Source: Mesorhizobium amorphae CCNWGS0123
GTDB lineage: Bacteria; Pseudomonadota; Alphaproteobacteria; Rhizobiales; Rhizobiaceae
DNA length: 64,000 nt
Reading direction: 5' to 3'
Assembly (NCBI RefSeq): GCF_001686985.1
Contig: NZ_CP015318.1
Location: 804,001 to 868,000, forward strand
The position numbers and the translations under genes are program-made. This document shows positions 46,310-56,479 of the stretch, in pieces. Numbering within the stretch: position 1 is the stretch's first letter; each line of letters begins with the position of its first letter. The notes below the pieces were generated by a model. It did no database searches. It had not been told where the DNA came from and saw only the letters and a program-made list of their open reading frames with translations.

Positions 46310-47466
46310 GCATGCATCTCGATTGGATTTGACTGCGCCACAAGCCATTCACGGCGCACGCCTTCGTCGCGTTCCGTTTGCGCCGCGGCTGCTGCACGTT
46401 CGGCGAACTCGGCCTCGGGCACAAGCCGTGACAGCGCCCAGATAGCCGCACCCCGCACCAGCGGCGAGGCATCGCCGAGCAGGTCACGCACGCTGGCGGT
46501 AAGCCAAAAATCACCGGAATTGCCGGCGGCGATCAGCACGTTGCGGACAAAGCGGTCGCGGCCGATGCGTTTTATCGGCGAGCCGGTGAAGAATGAGCGA
46601 AAAGCAGCGTCGTCGAGCAGCAAGAGCTCCGCAAGCGGCGGCTCGCGCAGATCCGCGCGGGCGACAAGCTTCGCCTCGGAGGCGGTGCGGGCGAACTTGT
46701 TCCACGGACAGGCGGCGAGACAATCGTCGCAGCCATAGATGCGGTTGCCGATCTTTTCGCGAAATTCATGCGGGATCGGGCCCTTGTTCTCGATGGTGAG
46801 GTAAGAAATGCAGCGCCGCGCATCGAGCCGGTAGGGTGCCGGGAAGGCGTCGGTCGGGCAGGCATCCAGGCAGGCGCGGCAGGAGCCGCAATGGTCGTCC
46901 TCCGCCGTGTCGGGCACAAGCTCGGCGGTGGTGAAGATGGTGCCGAGAAACAGCCAGGAGCCGTGCTCGCGGCTGACCAGATTGGTGTGCTTGCCTTGCC
47001 AGCCGAGCCCGGCGGCCTCCGCCAGCGGCTTTTCCATCACCGGCGCGGTGTCGACGAAGACTTTCACGTCGCCGCCGGCGCGGGCGACGATCTTGCCGGC
47101 AATCTCCTTCAGCCGGCCCTTCATCACCTCGTGATAGTCGCGGTTCTGTGCATAGGCGGAGATCGCGCCACGGTCGCACTTGGCCTGCAACTTGCGCGGA
47201 TCGTGCTCCGGGCCGTAATTCATCGCCAGCACGACGATCGAGCGCACCTCGGGCCACAGCGCCGCCGGTTCGCTCCGGCGCTCCAGCGTCTCGGCGATCC
47301 AGCCCATCGAACCGTGAAAACCGTCGGCGACGAACTCGGCGAGCCGGGTCGGGGCCAGAGGGATCGCGTCGGGCGTGGTGACCGCGACGGCATCGAAACC
47401 GGCGCGCTGCGCCTCGCGGTCGATCAGCGCGCGCAGTTTTGCGGCGTCAGAAGTCGAGGTCCGCAT
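46306..47466 (-). CDS. queG: Epoxyqueuosine reductase
   Basis: 386 residues. QueG reduces epoxyqueuosine to queuosine in tRNA using cobalamin and two [4Fe-4S] clusters. Cluster ligands are [12 protein letters not shown] (Cys193, 196, 199, 203) with Cys219, and [10 protein letters not shown] (Cys246, 249, 253). The substrate region has [22 protein letters not shown]-terminal HEAT-like segment ([16 protein letters not shown]) fits the long QueG form. The ATG at 47466 lies 20 nt inside the 3' end of the GST gene. Confidence 0.94.
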   Translation of the reverse strand: MRTSTSDAAKLRALIDREAQRAGFDAVAVTTPDAIPLAPTRLAEFVADGFHGSMGWIAETLERRSEPAALWPEVRSIVVLAMNYGPEHDPRKLQAKCDRGAISAYAQNRDYHEVMKGRLKEIAGKIVARAGGDVKVFVDTAPVMEKPLAEAAGLGWQGKHTNLVSREHGSWLFLGTIFTTAELVPDTAEDDHCGSCRACLDACPTDAFPAPYRLDARRCISYLTIENKGPIPHEFREKIGNRIYGCDDCLAACPWNKFARTASEAKLVARADLREPPLAELLLLDDAAFRSFFTGSPIKRIGRDRFVRNVLIAAGNSGDFWLTASVRDLLGDASPLVRGAAIWALSRLVPEAEFAERAAAAAQTERDEGVRREWLVAQSNPIEMHA

Positions 47467-48139
47467 AATGCGACACCGGCGACAGGCCGCGCACCCGGTC
47501 GGACAGAAGCGGCCGGAACGATGGCCGCGATTTCAACCGCGTGTACCATTCGCGCGCCGCGGCGTGTTCGCGCCAGTCGATCTCACCGAGATAGTCGAGC
47601 ACCGACAGCGCCGCCGCCGCCGCGAGGTCGGCATAGGTCACCTTGTTGCCGGCCAGCCAGTGCCGTGTGCCGGCCAGCCAGTTGGTGTATTTCATGTGCT
47701 GGCGGATGTTGGCGCGCGCCGCCCGGATCGCGCCCGAATCGGGCGAACCGCCGCCCGCGGTCTCCGGCATGATCGGCTTCAGCACGCGCTCGCGCACCAG
47801 GTGTCTTGTGACCTCGCCGTCGGTCTTGCTGAGATACCAGTCGGTCAGCCGGCGGATTTCGGCCCGTTCCATCGGGTCTTCGGCAAACAGCCTCTTGTCG
47901 CGCTTCAGCACGCCGCGCGTCTCGTCGAGATATTCGGCGATCACCATGGCGCCGACGATCGGTACGTCGCCTTCGGCAAGCAGGATCGGCAAGGTTCCGG
48001 CCGGGTTCAGCGCCAGAAACTCCTTGCGCCGCGTCCACGGCTTTTCCTCGATCAGCGCCAGCTCCTCGCCATATTCGCCAAAGGCGAGGCGGACGAACCG
48101 GCAGGTGGCGAACATCGGATGGTGGAAGAGCGTCAGCAT
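47447..48139 (-). CDS. Glutathione S-transferase family protein
   Basis: 230 residues. The N-terminal thioredoxin-like domain begins [20 protein letters not shown] and has [13 protein letters not shown] and [13 protein letters not shown], the glutathione-binding strand and helix; the C-terminal all-helical domain has [20 protein letters not shown]. Substrate unknown. It is the first gene of the GST-queG-SDR run and diverges from uppP. Confidence 0.88.
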   Translation of the reverse strand: MLTLFHHPMFATCRFVRLAFGEYGEELALIEEKPWTRRKEFLALNPAGTLPILLAEGDVPIVGAMVIAEYLDETRGVLKRDKRLFAEDPMERAEIRRLTDWYLSKTDGEVTRHLVRERVLKPIMPETAGGGSPDSGAIRAARANIRQHMKYTNWLAGTRHWLAGNKVTYADLAAAAALSVLDYLGEIDWREHAAAREWYTRLKSRPSFRPLLSDRVRGLSPVSHYADLDF

Positions 48140-48300
48140 GGTCCCGCGATAATAAGGCGCACTGGCGAATCGCCGGCCGCGCCGGTAAGTCTTGGCCGCC
48201 CGCAAAGCGGACCGTCAGGGTGCTGCGACCTATAGGTGGACTTCCGCGCCATGACAAGCAAGCCCTTCTCCCAAGCCCGCCCGCAAATCCCGAGGTTGCC

Positions 48301-49107
48301 ATGGAAAGCCAGACCATCGTCGAAGCCCTGCTGCTCGGTCTTCTGGAGGGCCTGACCGAGTTCATACCGGTCTCCTCGACCGGCCATATCCTGCTCGCCG
48401 GCCATTTTCTCGGCTTCCATTCGACCGGCAAGGCCTTCGAGATCCTGATCCAGCTCGGCGCCATCCTGGCGATCCTCAGCGTCTATTTCCGCCGTCTGTG
48501 GCAAATGCTGCTTGACCTGCCGCATGACCGGCTGACGCGGCATTTCGTCATCGGCATCCTCATCGCCTTCCTGCCGGCGGCGATCCTCGGCGCGCTGGCG
48601 CATGATTTCATCAAGACCATCCTGTTCGAATCGCCACGGCTGATCTGCATCATGCTGATCATCGGCGGCGTCGTGCTGCTGACGGTCGACCGGATGAACC
48701 TCAAGCCCGTCTACCGGGACGTCGAGCGCTTTCCGACCCGGCTCTATCTGCAGATCGGCCTGTTCCAGTGCCTGTCGCTGATTCCCGGCACCTCGCGCTC
48801 GGGCTCGACCATCGTCGGCGCACTGCTGCTCGGCGTCGACAAGCGGGCGGCGGCGGAATTCTCCTTCTTCCTCGCCATCCCGACCATGGTCGGCGCCTTC
48901 GCCTTCGACCTGTTCAAGAACCGCAACGTGTTAAGCAGCGCCGACCTGCCGATCATCGCCGTCGGCTTCATCGCCGCCTTCGTCACCGCGCTGCTCGTCG
49001 TCCGCTTCCTGCTCGGTTACGTCTCGCGCAACGGCTATTCGCTGTTCGGCTGGTGGCGGCTGGTGGTTGGCGGCGTCGGGCTGGTGGCGTTGTTTATTTG
49101 GGGATGA
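48301..49107 (+). CDS. uppP: Undecaprenyl-diphosphatase
   Basis: 268 residues. UppP (BacA) recycles the cell-wall lipid carrier by hydrolysing undecaprenyl pyrophosphate at the membrane. The two signature motifs are intact: [14 protein letters not shown] at 16-29, with catalytic Glu and Ser, and [10 protein letters not shown] near 175. Seven to eight hydrophobic spans are seen. ATG 48301 is preceded by GAGG; an upstream in-frame start at 48220 adds 27 residues without family similarity. Confidence 0.95.
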   Translation: MESQTIVEALLLGLLEGLTEFIPVSSTGHILLAGHFLGFHSTGKAFEILIQLGAILAILSVYFRRLWQMLLDLPHDRLTRHFVIGILIAFLPAAILGALAHDFIKTILFESPRLICIMLIIGGVVLLTVDRMNLKPVYRDVERFPTRLYLQIGLFQCLSLIPGTSRSGSTIVGALLLGVDKRAAAEFSFFLAIPTMVGAFAFDLFKNRNVLSSADLPIIAVGFIAAFVTALLVVRFLLGYVSRNGYSLFGWWRLVVGGVGLVALFIWG

Positions 49108-49159
49108 GTGTCAAACGAAGTCCCGCTGACCGAAGGCCGGCGCACGCCAGTCGCTTCAG

Positions 49160-49534
49160 TCAGACTATTCTGCCTTTGTTTTGGATATTGACCAGCGTGA
49201 GCTTTTCGTCTCGAAACCAAAAAGCAACCTGCACGAAACCTGTCACCTTGGGGTAACTCATCATGCAAGTGAGAACCTCATCCGCACAGGTATGATTCAC
49301 AAAATCAATGTCAAATACAGGTCCGGCCGGAATGATCTGGTCATGCTGTGGGTTTGAGATAACCATCTCCAGGTATGGCCTCTCTATTCCCGGATACAGC
49401 TGAGATTCGAGGTAAAAACATACCTCGCTCTTGCTGGAACCAATCGGTAAATCCCGAGCGATAATGTCCTTGGCTTTTTCTGCGCTCCAGCCTTTTCGCA
49501 CCAGTGCGGAAATATGATCTCGGGCCGTCTTCAT
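49160..49534 (-). CDS. Orphan protein of lower GC content
   Basis: 124 residues, MKTARDHISALVRKGWSAEK onward, with SSKSEVCFYLESQLYPGIE and VFDIDFVNHTCADEVLTC. No signal peptide, membrane span or recognised domain. The coding DNA is near half G+C, clearly lower than its neighbours, with A/T-ending codons rare elsewhere in the window. AGGAAAT a few bases before the ATG is a good ribosome site. The base composition suggests horizontal acquisition; function unknown. Confidence 0.6.
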   Translation of the reverse strand: MKTARDHISALVRKGWSAEKAKDIIARDLPIGSSKSEVCFYLESQLYPGIERPYLEMVISNPQHDQIIPAGPVFDIDFVNHTCADEVLTCMMSYPKVTGFVQVAFWFRDEKLTLVNIQNKGRIV

Positions 49535-49601
49535 CGGTATTTCCTGACAATTCTAGAGTGAGCAGCAAAGACGCGCTTGCAGGCTCGCCATCGGCAGATA
49601 C

Positions 49602-49982
49602 TCAGTTCCTTCCATAAAACGCATTCTCGACATGCACCGGCCAGCGCCAGGGCAGCACCGCCACCATGTCGAAGCGCACCGACAGTTTGCCATAGTCGGG
49701 CTGCCGCGACAGCCAGAGATCGGCCGCACCCTCGATGCGGCGTTCCGAACCGCGTGCGATCGCCTCCATCGCTTCCATCAGCGTGCGGCGCGCCTTGACC
49801 TCGACGAACAGCACCAGGTCGCCGCGCCGGGCGATCAGGTCGATCTCGCCGAGTTTGGTGCGATGGCGGCGCGCGAGGATCCGGTAGCCTTTGACCATCA
49901 GCGCCAGCGCCGCCAGCCATTCGCTGCGATGGCCGCGCCGATAGGCCTGCCGGCGGTGAAGGGCCTGACGCTTAGTCGCCAC
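49602..49982 (-). CDS. yraN: YraN/UPF0102 endonuclease-like protein
   Basis: 126 residues from GTG 49982, which has GGAGG 5 nt upstream. The Holliday-junction-resolvase-like fold is shown by [20 protein letters not shown] (the GExD...ExK motif of PD-(D/E)xK nucleases) and by [20 protein letters not shown]. Function is not settled. The gene overlaps the rsmI stop by 11 nt; ATG 50000 or TTG 50012 are alternative starts. rsmI-yraN is a standard pair in proteobacteria. Confidence 0.88.
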   Translation of the reverse strand: MATKRQALHRRQAYRRGHRSEWLAALALMVKGYRILARRHRTKLGEIDLIARRGDLVLFVEVKARRTLMEAMEAIARGSERRIEGAADLWLSRQPDYGKLSVRFDMVAVLPWRWPVHVENAFYGRN

Positions 49983-50880
49983 CCTCGCCTCCACCGGCAT
50001 CCCTGAGCTCAAGCAGCCGCCGGTAAAGCGCCTGCTTCTGGCCGCCGGTCATTTTCGCCGCTTCAGCCGCCGCCTTGGAGGCCGGCATTTCGGCGGCGAG
50101 GGACAAAAGCAGCCGGTCGATGTCTTCAGGCTGGTCGGCCCTGGCCTCGGCCGGTCCGACGCAGATGACGATCTCGCCCTTCGGCGTGTCGGCCGCCGCG
50201 TAGTGGTCGGCGAGAACCTGCAGCGTGCCGGTCCGCATCTCCTCGAAAGTCTTGGTCAGTTCGCGTCCGATCGCCGCCTTGCGGGCGCCGCCCAAGGCCT
50301 CGACCATGGCGGCAAGCGTCTCGGCCAGCCGGCGCGGCGATTCGAAGAAGATCAGCGTCGCCGGAACGGCTTTCAGCGCCTCCAGCCGCGTCAGCCGCTG
50401 CCCGGTCTTCACCGGCAAGAAGCCAGCGAACAGGAAGGCGTCGGAAGGCAGGCCGGATGCCGTCAGCGCGGCGAGTGCCGCCGACGGCCCGGGGATCGGC
50501 ACGACGCGAAGGCCGTGGTCCAGCGCCTCGCCGACCAGCCGGTAGCCGGGGTCGGAGATCAGCGGCGTGCCGGCGTCCGAGATCAGCGCTACGCTCTGCC
50601 CGGCTTCGAGCGCCGCGATCAGCTTCGGTCCGGCTTCGCCGGCATTGTGCTCGTGATAGGCGGTGGTGCGGCGGCGGATGCCGTAGCGATCGAGCAGCAC
50701 GCGCGAGACGCGTGTGTCCTCGCAGGCGACAATGTCGGCGGCGGCCAGCGTCTCCAGCGCGCGCAGCGTGATGTCGGCAAGATTGCCGATCGGCGTCGCC
50801 ACCAGATAGAGTGCCGGCTCGAGCGGCCGCGCCGGTATCTCGGTCTGCCCGATCACATAGCTGCGTTTGTCGCCGGTCAC
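49972..50880 (-). CDS. rsmI: 16S rRNA (cytidine-1402 2'-O)-methyltransferase
   Basis: 302 residues. RsmI uses SAM to methylate the ribose of C1402 in 16S r[23 protein letters not shown], the [13 protein letters not shown] motif, [20 protein letters not shown] and [12 protein letters not shown] are the recognised family segments. It leads into yraN by an 11-nt overlap. Upstream is a 150-bp spacer before a divergent small gene. Confidence 0.95.
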   Translation of the reverse strand: MTGDKRSYVIGQTEIPARPLEPALYLVATPIGNLADITLRALETLAAADIVACEDTRVSRVLLDRYGIRRRTTAYHEHNAGEAGPKLIAALEAGQSVALISDAGTPLISDPGYRLVGEALDHGLRVVPIPGPSAALAALTASGLPSDAFLFAGFLPVKTGQRLTRLEALKAVPATLIFFESPRRLAETLAAMVEALGGARKAAIGRELTKTFEEMRTGTLQVLADHYAAADTPKGEIVICVGPAEARADQPEDIDRLLLSLAAEMPASKAAAEAAKMTGGQKQALYRRLLELRDAGGGEGGD

Positions 50881-51032
50881 CGGTGCCCTCTCGCGTGCAT
50901 TTCGTCCTGTTTGGCACGGCGCACGCCCGGTTGCAAAACGTGACCCAGATGTAATGCGGCCGCCATGCCTTTGCCACAGTGCGGAACGAAACCAAGCCCG
51001 GCGAATTACCCTGAGTCTCGGAGGAGGACAGG

Positions 51033-51248
51033 ATGGACAGCCTGAAGATACAGGACGTTTTCGAGCCCTATTATGCCGGGCGCAAGCGTTTTGCCGCGCG
51101 GCGCGACAAAAGCCGGCCGGTCGAAGCTCAAAACGATGCCGATAGCGCGGCCGATAGCGCGGAAGTCAGGCAGCGGCTTTTGCGCCGCCTGCTGGCTGAG
51201 CCGAGAACCAAGATCGAGACCGAAACCGACAGCACGACGGAGCACTGA
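51033..51248 (+). CDS. Small hypothetical charged protein
   Basis: 71 residues: MDSLKIQDVFEPYYAGRKRF then AARRDKSRPVEAQNDADSAA and RQRLLRRLLAEPRTKIETET. It is highly charged, lacks membrane spans and looks largely helical. GGAGGAGGACAGG just before the ATG is a strong ribosome site. It diverges from rsmI and converges on the eamA remnant. No known family. Confidence 0.55.
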   Translation: MDSLKIQDVFEPYYAGRKRFAARRDKSRPVEAQNDADSAADSAEVRQRLLRRLLAEPRTKIETETDSTTEH

Positions 51249-51321
51249 CCGGACGATGCCCAATCGCTTCGATATCTTCATCACCCGTCTTGAAACGAAA
51301 AGCGCCAGAGAAGGCGTTCCA

Positions 51322-51738
51322 TCACACCCGATAGGCGACCAGCACCGCGCCCGCCGCGATAAGAGCGACGCCAAGCCAGTTCGCTCCGGAGAGGCGCTCG
51401 CCGAGAAAGACCGCGCCAAACACCGCCACAAGCACGACGCTTAGCTTGTCGATCGGCGCCACCTGCGCCGCATTGCCGAGTTTCAGGGCGCGGAAGTAGC
51501 ACAGCCACGATGCGCCGGTGGCCAGGCCGGACAGGCCGAGGAAAAGCCAGGTCTTTCCGGAGATCGAGCCCAGCGGCTGGAACTGGCCGCTGGCGGCGAG
51601 AATGGCCGCGAGCACGACCAGAATAATGACCGTCCGGATGAAGGTCGCGAAGTCGGAATTGATGTTCTCGATGCCGACCTTGGCGAAGATCGCCGTCAGC
51701 GCCGCGAACGGGGGTGGCCTTGCCAGTGGCGGTCTCAA
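51322..51738 (-). pseudogene. EamA-type transporter with a replaced N-terminus
   Basis: The frame from TTG 51738 reads MRPPLARPPPFAALTAIFAK, then VGIENINSDFATFIRTVIIL and three or four more hydrophobic spans to GAVLVAYRV. Small EamA/DMT proteins (about 140 residues) normally begin with a hydrophobic helix that runs into AALTAIFAKVGI. Here the first dozen residues are Pro/Arg-rich and the start overlaps the phosphatase stop. The simplest reading is that the true 5' end was lost when the two genes were joined; use of the TTG to make a shortened protein is possible. Confidence 0.6.
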
Positions 51739-52064
51739 CCGAGATAGCGCGAAACGCGTGCCTTCAGAAGGTCAATCAGCTCCAGATCCATGAATTCATA
51801 GTTGTCAGGTATGTCGAGGCAGATGACCCGGGCCTGCTTCAGGCTCGCCTTGAACTTCTTCTGCAGTTTGGTGCGGTGCGCCTTTTCCATGACGAAGATG
51901 ATGTCGGCCCACGCCACCAGTTCATGCGTCAGCGGCGTGTCCGCATCATGGTTTGTTCCAGCCGATGCGACCTCGATATCCCGGCGCGTTGAAAACACCT
52001 GCTCCGCCGTCGGGCTCCGCAAGCGGTTCTGGCTGCAGACGAAGAGGACGTTCTTCAAGTGCAT
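51735..52064 (-). CDS. Small predicted protein tyrosine phosphatase (COG4551 type)
   Basis: 109 residues. The phosphate loop NVLFVCSQNRLRSPT has the CX5R signature (Cys10, Arg16) as in low-molecular-weight phosphotyrosine phosphatases, and the family's DIPDNYEFMDLELIDLL closes the protein where Asp residues may serve as the general acid. VEVASAGTN-like sequence is present as IEVASAGTNHDADTP. Substrate unknown. The TGA stop touches the truncated eamA frame. Upstream is a rhizobial palindrome. Confidence 0.85.
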   Translation of the reverse strand: MHLKNVLFVCSQNRLRSPTAEQVFSTRRDIEVASAGTNHDADTPLTHELVAWADIIFVMEKAHRTKLQKKFKASLKQARVICLDIPDNYEFMDLELIDLLKARVSRYLG

Positions 52065-52070
52065 TGTTCG

Positions 52071-52135
52071 AGCATGATCTTATCCGAAAACCGGCACCCA
52101 CTTTTGCGTTCGCCCCTTCGGTTCGGGATCATGCT
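52071..52135. repeat. AGCATGATC palindromic repeat
   Basis: AGCATGATC (52071-52079) pairs with GATCATGCT (52127-52135), enclosing CCGAAAACCGGCACCCACTT-like sequence. This is a widespread rhizobial intergenic palindrome; a related double copy is at 63037-63125. It ends exactly at the hemW stop codon. Confidence 0.75.
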
Positions 52136-53314
52136 CTACCGCGCCAGGTCCGCCACCACCGCGTCGAGCACGATCATGCCGGCCGGCGTAGCGCGCAGGC
52201 GGGAATTGCCGATCGGCGCCACCAGTCCTTCGCCCTGCAGCACCGACAGCCGCGCGCTCGACAGGCCACGGCCGGAGAATGCCTCGTAGCGGGACAGGTC
52301 GATGCCCTCGGCCAGCCGCAGCCCCATCAGCAGGAACTCGTCGGCCTCTTCCGAGCGCGTCAGGATCTCGCCGCCGGTAACGCCATGGCCCTTGGCTTCG
52401 ACCAGATTGGCCCAGGTCTCCGGCATCCGCTCGGCGATCGTCACCACGCGGTGGCCGTGCTCGACGAAGCGGCCATGCGCGCCGGGGCCGACGCCGACAT
52501 ATTCGCCATAGCGCCAGTAGGTCAGGTTGTGCCGGCTTTCGGCGCCCGGCCTGGCGTGGTTGGAAATCTCGTAGGCCGGCAAGCCATGCGCCGATGTCAC
52601 CTCTTGCGTCAGCGCGTACAGGTCGGCGGCGTGGTCGTTGTCCGGAATGGCGAATTTCTTCGCTGCATGCAGCGCATGGAACGGCGTGCCTTCCTCGATG
52701 GTCAGCTGGTAGAGCGACAGATGGTCGGCGGCATGGCTGATTGCCTGTTCAAGCTCCGCCTGCCACGCGTCCGGCGTTTGGCCCGGCCGCGCATAGATCA
52801 GGTCGAACGAGAGGCGGGGAAATATTTCGCGCGCGAGCCCGATGGCGTGCAGCGCCTCGTCGACATTGTGCAACCGGCCAAGGAAACGCAGATCCTTGTC
52901 GTTCAGCGCCTGCACGCCGAGCGACACCCGGTTGACACCGGCCGCGCGATAGCCGCGAAAGCGCTCCGCCTCGACCGATGATGGATTGGCTTCCAGCGTC
53001 ACCTCGATGCCTTCAGGCACCGTCCAGTTCTTCGCCACCGCGTCGAGCACCGTCGCCACGGTTTCCGGCCTCATCAGCGACGGTGTGCCGCCGCCGAGAA
53101 AAATGCTGGTCACCTCGCGCGGTCCGGTGCGGGCACGCATCGTCGCGAGCTCGGCCTCGAAGGCGCGCGCGAAACGCTCCTGGTCGACCGGCTGGTGGCG
53201 GACATGGCTGTTGAAGTCGCAATAGGGGCACTTGGCCGCGCAGAACGGCCAATGGATGTAGACACCGAAGCCGGGGCTGCGGTCGAGCTGCATGGTCGTG
53301 CCGTGCCCAATCAT
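52136..53314 (-). CDS. hemW: Heme chaperone HemW (radical SAM)
   Basis: 392 residues from ATG 53314. HemW binds heme and a radical-SAM [4Fe-4S] cluster; it was long annotated as oxygen-independent coproporphyrinogen oxidase. The cluster motif CAAKCPYC (Cys25, 29, 32) follows VYIHWPF, then LGGGTPSLM and the family's LSLYQLTIEEGTPF and HNLTYWRYGEYVGVGPGAHG. The start is uncertain: ATG 53293 is also possible, and the spacer to rdgB holds a short duplication. It lies 10 nt after rdgB, as in most proteobacteria. Confidence 0.92.
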   Translation of the reverse strand: MIGHGTTMQLDRSPGFGVYIHWPFCAAKCPYCDFNSHVRHQPVDQERFARAFEAELATMRARTGPREVTSIFLGGGTPSLMRPETVATVLDAVAKNWTVPEGIEVTLEANPSSVEAERFRGYRAAGVNRVSLGVQALNDKDLRFLGRLHNVDEALHAIGLAREIFPRLSFDLIYARPGQTPDAWQAELEQAISHAADHLSLYQLTIEEGTPFHALHAAKKFAIPDNDHAADLYALTQEVTSAHGLPAYEISNHARPGAESRHNLTYWRYGEYVGVGPGAHGRFVEHGHRVVTIAERMPETWANLVEAKGHGVTGGEILTRSEEADEFLLMGLRLAEGIDLSRYEAFSGRGLSSARLSVLQGEGLVAPIGNSRLRATPAGMIVLDAVVADLAR

Positions 53315-53324
53315 GCCGTGCCCA

Positions 53325-53987
53325 TCATTCCGAACCAAGCCTGGCGCGCGCAAACTTCTGGAAGGCGCGGGCGCGGTGCGACAGCGCCATCGGCTGGCCG
53401 GGCTTCCAGCCATGTTTCTCTTGCGCCGTCATCTCGCCAAAGGTCTTTTCGAAACCGTTCGGCAAAAACACCGGGTCGTAGCCGAAGCCGAGCGTGCCGC
53501 GCGGCGGCCACACCAGCGTGCCTTCGGCCTCGCCGCGAAAATATTCGGCATCGCCGTCGGGAAAAGCCAGGCAGATGACGGCGACGAAGCGGCCCTTGCG
53601 CTGTACCGGATCGACCGCGCCGACTTCCTGCAGCGCCACTTCCGTGCGCTGCATGGCCATGCCGAAATCGCGCGAACCGTCCGGGGTTTCGGCCCAGTTG
53701 GCGGTGTAGACGCCGGGCGCGCCGTCGAGCGCATCGACGCAGAGGCCCGAATCATCCGACAGCGCCGGCAGTCCGGTCGCCTTGGCGGCGGCAAAGGCCT
53801 TGATGTAGGCGTTCTCTTCGAAGGTGGTGCCGGTCTCGTCCGGTTCCGGCAGGCCATACTCCTTGGCCGACTTCGCCTCGAAGCCGAACGGCGCCATCAG
53901 GTCCGAGAATTCGCGCAGCTTGCCTTCATTGTGGCTGGCGACGACGATCTTTTGTCCCTCAAGGGAATGGAAAGCTGGTTGATGCAT
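53325..53987 (-). CDS. rdgB: XTP/dITP (non-canonical purine NTP) pyrophosphatase
   Basis: 220 residues. RdgB hydrolyses dITP, XTP and similar nucleotides to monophosphates. [13 protein letters not shown] (residues 15-27), [13 protein letters not shown] (77-89), GYDPVFLP and the C-terminal [11 protein letters not shown] are the signature motifs. ATG 53987 overlaps the VOC-gene stop (TGATG). A longer in-frame start at 54125 would lie inside the VOC gene. Confidence 0.95.
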   Translation of the reverse strand: MHQPAFHSLEGQKIVVASHNEGKLREFSDLMAPFGFEAKSAKEYGLPEPDETGTTFEENAYIKAFAAAKATGLPALSDDSGLCVDALDGAPGVYTANWAETPDGSRDFGMAMQRTEVALQEVGAVDPVQRKGRFVAVICLAFPDGDAEYFRGEAEGTLVWPPRGTLGFGYDPVFLPNGFEKTFGEMTAQEKHGWKPGQPMALSHRARAFQKFARARLGSE

Positions 53988-54397
53988 CAGAGGCCCCAGA
54001 TCCTTGGCTCGGCGAATTCGATCGAATTGCCGGAGGGGTCGCGTATGTAGATCGACCGCCCGCCTTGCGGCCATTCGAACTCGCTTTCGATGGCGATTTT
54101 TTTCGCCGCCAGATGCTCGCGCCATTGGGCAATCTCTTCGGCGCTTGCTGTAAAGCAGAGATGGCCATCGCCGACCGTGCCGTGCGGCGGCACTTTCAGT
54201 CTCGCATCGGGCGCGGGCGGTACCTTCGTCGCCTCGGCGTTGAAGAGCAGAAGCACGCCATCGCCGCAGCGGAAGAACACATGCCTGCCCTCGACCTTGC
54301 CGAGCACCTCGAGCCCGAGCACGTCGGCGTAATATGCTTCCGCGGCAGCCAGATCGGTGACGTAGAGGGCCGATTCGAGGATGGCGGAAGGTTTCAT
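53987..54397 (-). CDS. VOC family protein (glyoxalase/bleomycin resistance fold)
   Basis: 136 residues with the paired beta-alpha-beta-beta-beta units of the VOC fold: [51 protein letters not shown] and the closing [14 protein letters not shown]. Metal ligands are likely His and Glu at the usual positions. Substrate unknown. It is coupled to rdgB by TGATG and lies 7 nt after rph. Confidence 0.87.
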   Translation of the reverse strand: MKPSAILESALYVTDLAAAEAYYADVLGLEVLGKVEGRHVFFRCGDGVLLLFNAEATKVPPAPDARLKVPPHGTVGDGHLCFTASAEEIAQWREHLAAKKIAIESEFEWPQGGRSIYIRDPSGNSIEFAEPRIWGL

Positions 54398-54404
54398 GGA
54401 AAGC

Positions 54405-55121
54405 CTATACGACCGCCATCTGCTGCAGGCTGACCAGGCGTTGGATGCCCTTCTTGGCCAGGCCCATCAATGCCGCGAACTGGTCCTCGGAAAAGGGCTC
54501 GCCCTCGGCCGTGCCCTGGATCTCGACGATGCCGCCCTTGCCGGTCATGACGAAATTGGCGTCGGTGCCAGCCGAGGAATCCTCGATATAGTCGAGATCG
54601 ATGACCGGCTGGCCATCATGGATGCCGCAGGAAATCGCCGCGACATGGTCCTTCAGCACCTTGGCGACGCTGGCCATCTGCCGCGCTTCCATCCAGCGCA
54701 GGCAGTCGTAAAGCGCCACCCAGCCGCCGGTGATCGAGGCGGTGCGGGTGCCGCCATCGGCCTGGATCACGTCGCAGTCGACGGTGATCTGCTGCTCGCC
54801 CAGCGCCTGCAAATCGACCACGGCGCGCAAGGAACGGCCGATCAGCCGCTGGATCTCCAGCGTGCGGCCGCCTTGCTTGCCGGCGGAAGCCTCGCGGCGC
54901 ATACGATCGCCGGTGGAACGCGGCAGCATGCCGTATTCCGCCGTCACCCAGCCCTTGCCGGAATTGCGCATCCAGGCCGGCACCTTTTCCTCCAGGCTCG
55001 CCGTGCACAGGACATGCGTGTCGCCGAACTTCACCAGGCACGAGCCTTCGGCATGTTTGGAGACGCCGCGCTCGAAGGAGATGGCGCGCATTTCGTCGGC
55101 TTGGCGTTTGGAGGGGCGCAT
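54405..55121 (-). CDS. rph: Ribonuclease PH
   Basis: 238 residues. RNase PH is the phosphorolytic exonuclease that trims tRNA 3' ends. [49 protein letters not shown] [20 protein letters not shown] and [19 protein letters not shown] are all intact. It heads the leftward rph-VOC-rdgB-hemW operon and diverges from hrcA across 134 bp. rph next to hrcA is a common alphaproteobacterial pairing. Confidence 0.96.
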   Translation of the reverse strand: MRPSKRQADEMRAISFERGVSKHAEGSCLVKFGDTHVLCTASLEEKVPAWMRNSGKGWVTAEYGMLPRSTGDRMRREASAGKQGGRTLEIQRLIGRSLRAVVDLQALGEQQITVDCDVIQADGGTRTASITGGWVALYDCLRWMEARQMASVAKVLKDHVAAISCGIHDGQPVIDLDYIEDSSAGTDANFVMTGKGGIVEIQGTAEGEPFSEDQFAALMGLAKKGIQRLVSLQQMAVV

Positions 55122-55255
55122 TCAGGCCTCTTTCTTCTGGTTTCCGGAATCGTGGGCGGCTTGTAGACGCATGCGGCCCATGGCGCAAAGGAAAATGGAC
55201 CGGGTTGCGCGGGCACGGCCTAAGTCTATATTTGAACCGGAGGTTTTTGGCCCGA

Positions 55256-56338
55256 ATGACCAAGGCAGTCGATCCCGCGTCGCAGTCGCCGGTGCTCCAG
55301 TCACTGGATATGCGTTCGCGCGACATTTTTCGGCGCATCGTCGATTCCTATCTGAGGGATGGCGAGCCGGTCGGTTCGCGCAGCCTGTCGCGCATCCTGC
55401 CCTCGTCGCTGTCGCCGGCCACCATCCGCAACGTGATGAGCGACCTCGAGCATCTCGGCCTGATCTATGCCCCGCATATTTCGGCCGGTCGCTTGCCGAC
55501 CCAGACCGGCCTGCGCTTCTTCGTCGACGCCTTCATGGAGCTCGGCGACCTTTCCGACGAGGAGCGCCGCATCATCGAGGCGCAGGTGCGCGCCTCCGGC
55601 TCGGGCGCGACGCTGGAGCATATGCTGACCGAGGCCAGCCAGATGCTGTCGGGCATGTCGCGCGGCGCCGGCCTGGTGCTCGCCGCCAAGAACGAGGTGG
55701 CGCTCAAGCACATCGAATTCATCCAGCTCGAGCCGACCAAGGCGCTGGCCGTGCTGGTGTCGCAGAACGGCGATGTCGAGAACCGCGTCGTCGACCTGCC
55801 CGCCGGCATCACCGTCTCGCAATTGCACGAGGCCTCGAACTTCCTCAACGCCCATATCCGTGGCCGCACGCTGGCCGAGGCGCGCATCGAGATCGCCCGC
55901 ATCAAGGAAGAGACCAGGGCAGCCCTCGACACGCTGTCGCAGGACCTGGTCGAGAAGGGTCTGGCGGTGTGGGCCGGCGCCGACAGCGGCCTGCCGGCGC
56001 GCCTCATCGTGCGCGGCCGCGCCAATCTCCTGGAAAACGTCACCGCCCAGGCCGACATCGAGTTGCTGCGCCATCTGTTCGAGGATCTGGAGACGCAGGA
56101 CGGGCTGGTCCAGCTGCTCGACCTTGCCGAGGAAGGACCGGGCGTGCGCATCTTTATCGGCTCGGAAAACAAGCTGTTTTCGCTGTCCGGCTCGTCGCTG
56201 GTCGTCGCGCCCTACCGCGACAAGGACGCCCGCGTCGTCGGTGCACTCGGCGTCATCGGCCCGACGCGCCTGAACTACGCCCGCATAGTGCCGATGGTCG
56301 ACTATACGGCGCAGCTGATATCGCGCATGCTGCGCTAG
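55256..56338 (+). CDS. hrcA: Heat-inducible transcription repressor HrcA
   Basis: 360 residues. HrcA represses groESL and related chaperone genes at CIRCE operators. The N-terminal winged helix has [20 protein letters not shown] and [20 protein letters not shown], then [20 protein letters not shown], the strongest family signature. The C-terminus has [25 protein letters not shown] is rather far from ATG 55256; a TTG at 55247 would be closer. grpE, often next to hrcA, does not follow, and no CIRCE element is seen here. Confidence 0.94.
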   Translation: MTKAVDPASQSPVLQSLDMRSRDIFRRIVDSYLRDGEPVGSRSLSRILPSSLSPATIRNVMSDLEHLGLIYAPHISAGRLPTQTGLRFFVDAFMELGDLSDEERRIIEAQVRASGSGATLEHMLTEASQMLSGMSRGAGLVLAAKNEVALKHIEFIQLEPTKALAVLVSQNGDVENRVVDLPAGITVSQLHEASNFLNAHIRGRTLAEARIEIARIKEETRAALDTLSQDLVEKGLAVWAGADSGLPARLIVRGRANLLENVTAQADIELLRHLFEDLETQDGLVQLLDLAEEGPGVRIFIGSENKLFSLSGSSLVVAPYRDKDARVVGALGVIGPTRLNYARIVPMVDYTAQLISRMLR

Positions 56339-56347
56339 GTGAATTGG

Positions 56348-56452
56348 TATTCAGGTGAGGCCGGCCTGCAAACGCGGGTCGAAACCACCATGTTGGTCGC
56401 TTCGCGCCCGTCTTCGACTCCGGTGCTGACCCGAATCTCAACACACCTTGGA
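56348..56452. repeat. Shortened relative of the long hairpin repeat
   Basis: Shares both ends with the repeat at 31987-32122 (ATTCAGGTGAGGCCGGCCTG and GAATCTCAACACACCTTGG), with a shorter, diverged centre that keeps a GAAACCACC segment. It lies between hrcA and the 65-residue gene. Confidence 0.6.
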
Positions 56453-56479
56453 AGAAACAGGCAGCCGAGGAGAAAAAGA

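Noticed and set aside
53293..53330. Short duplication GGGCACGGCATGAT between rdgB and hemW as a regulatory element
   Set aside because: Two imperfect copies of about 14 bases in a start region are more simply a slippage duplication; no other evidence supports regulation.
54730..56358. A 542-codon open frame on the plus strand
   Set aside because: Overlaps rph in antisense and hrcA in another frame; both of those match known families along their whole length.
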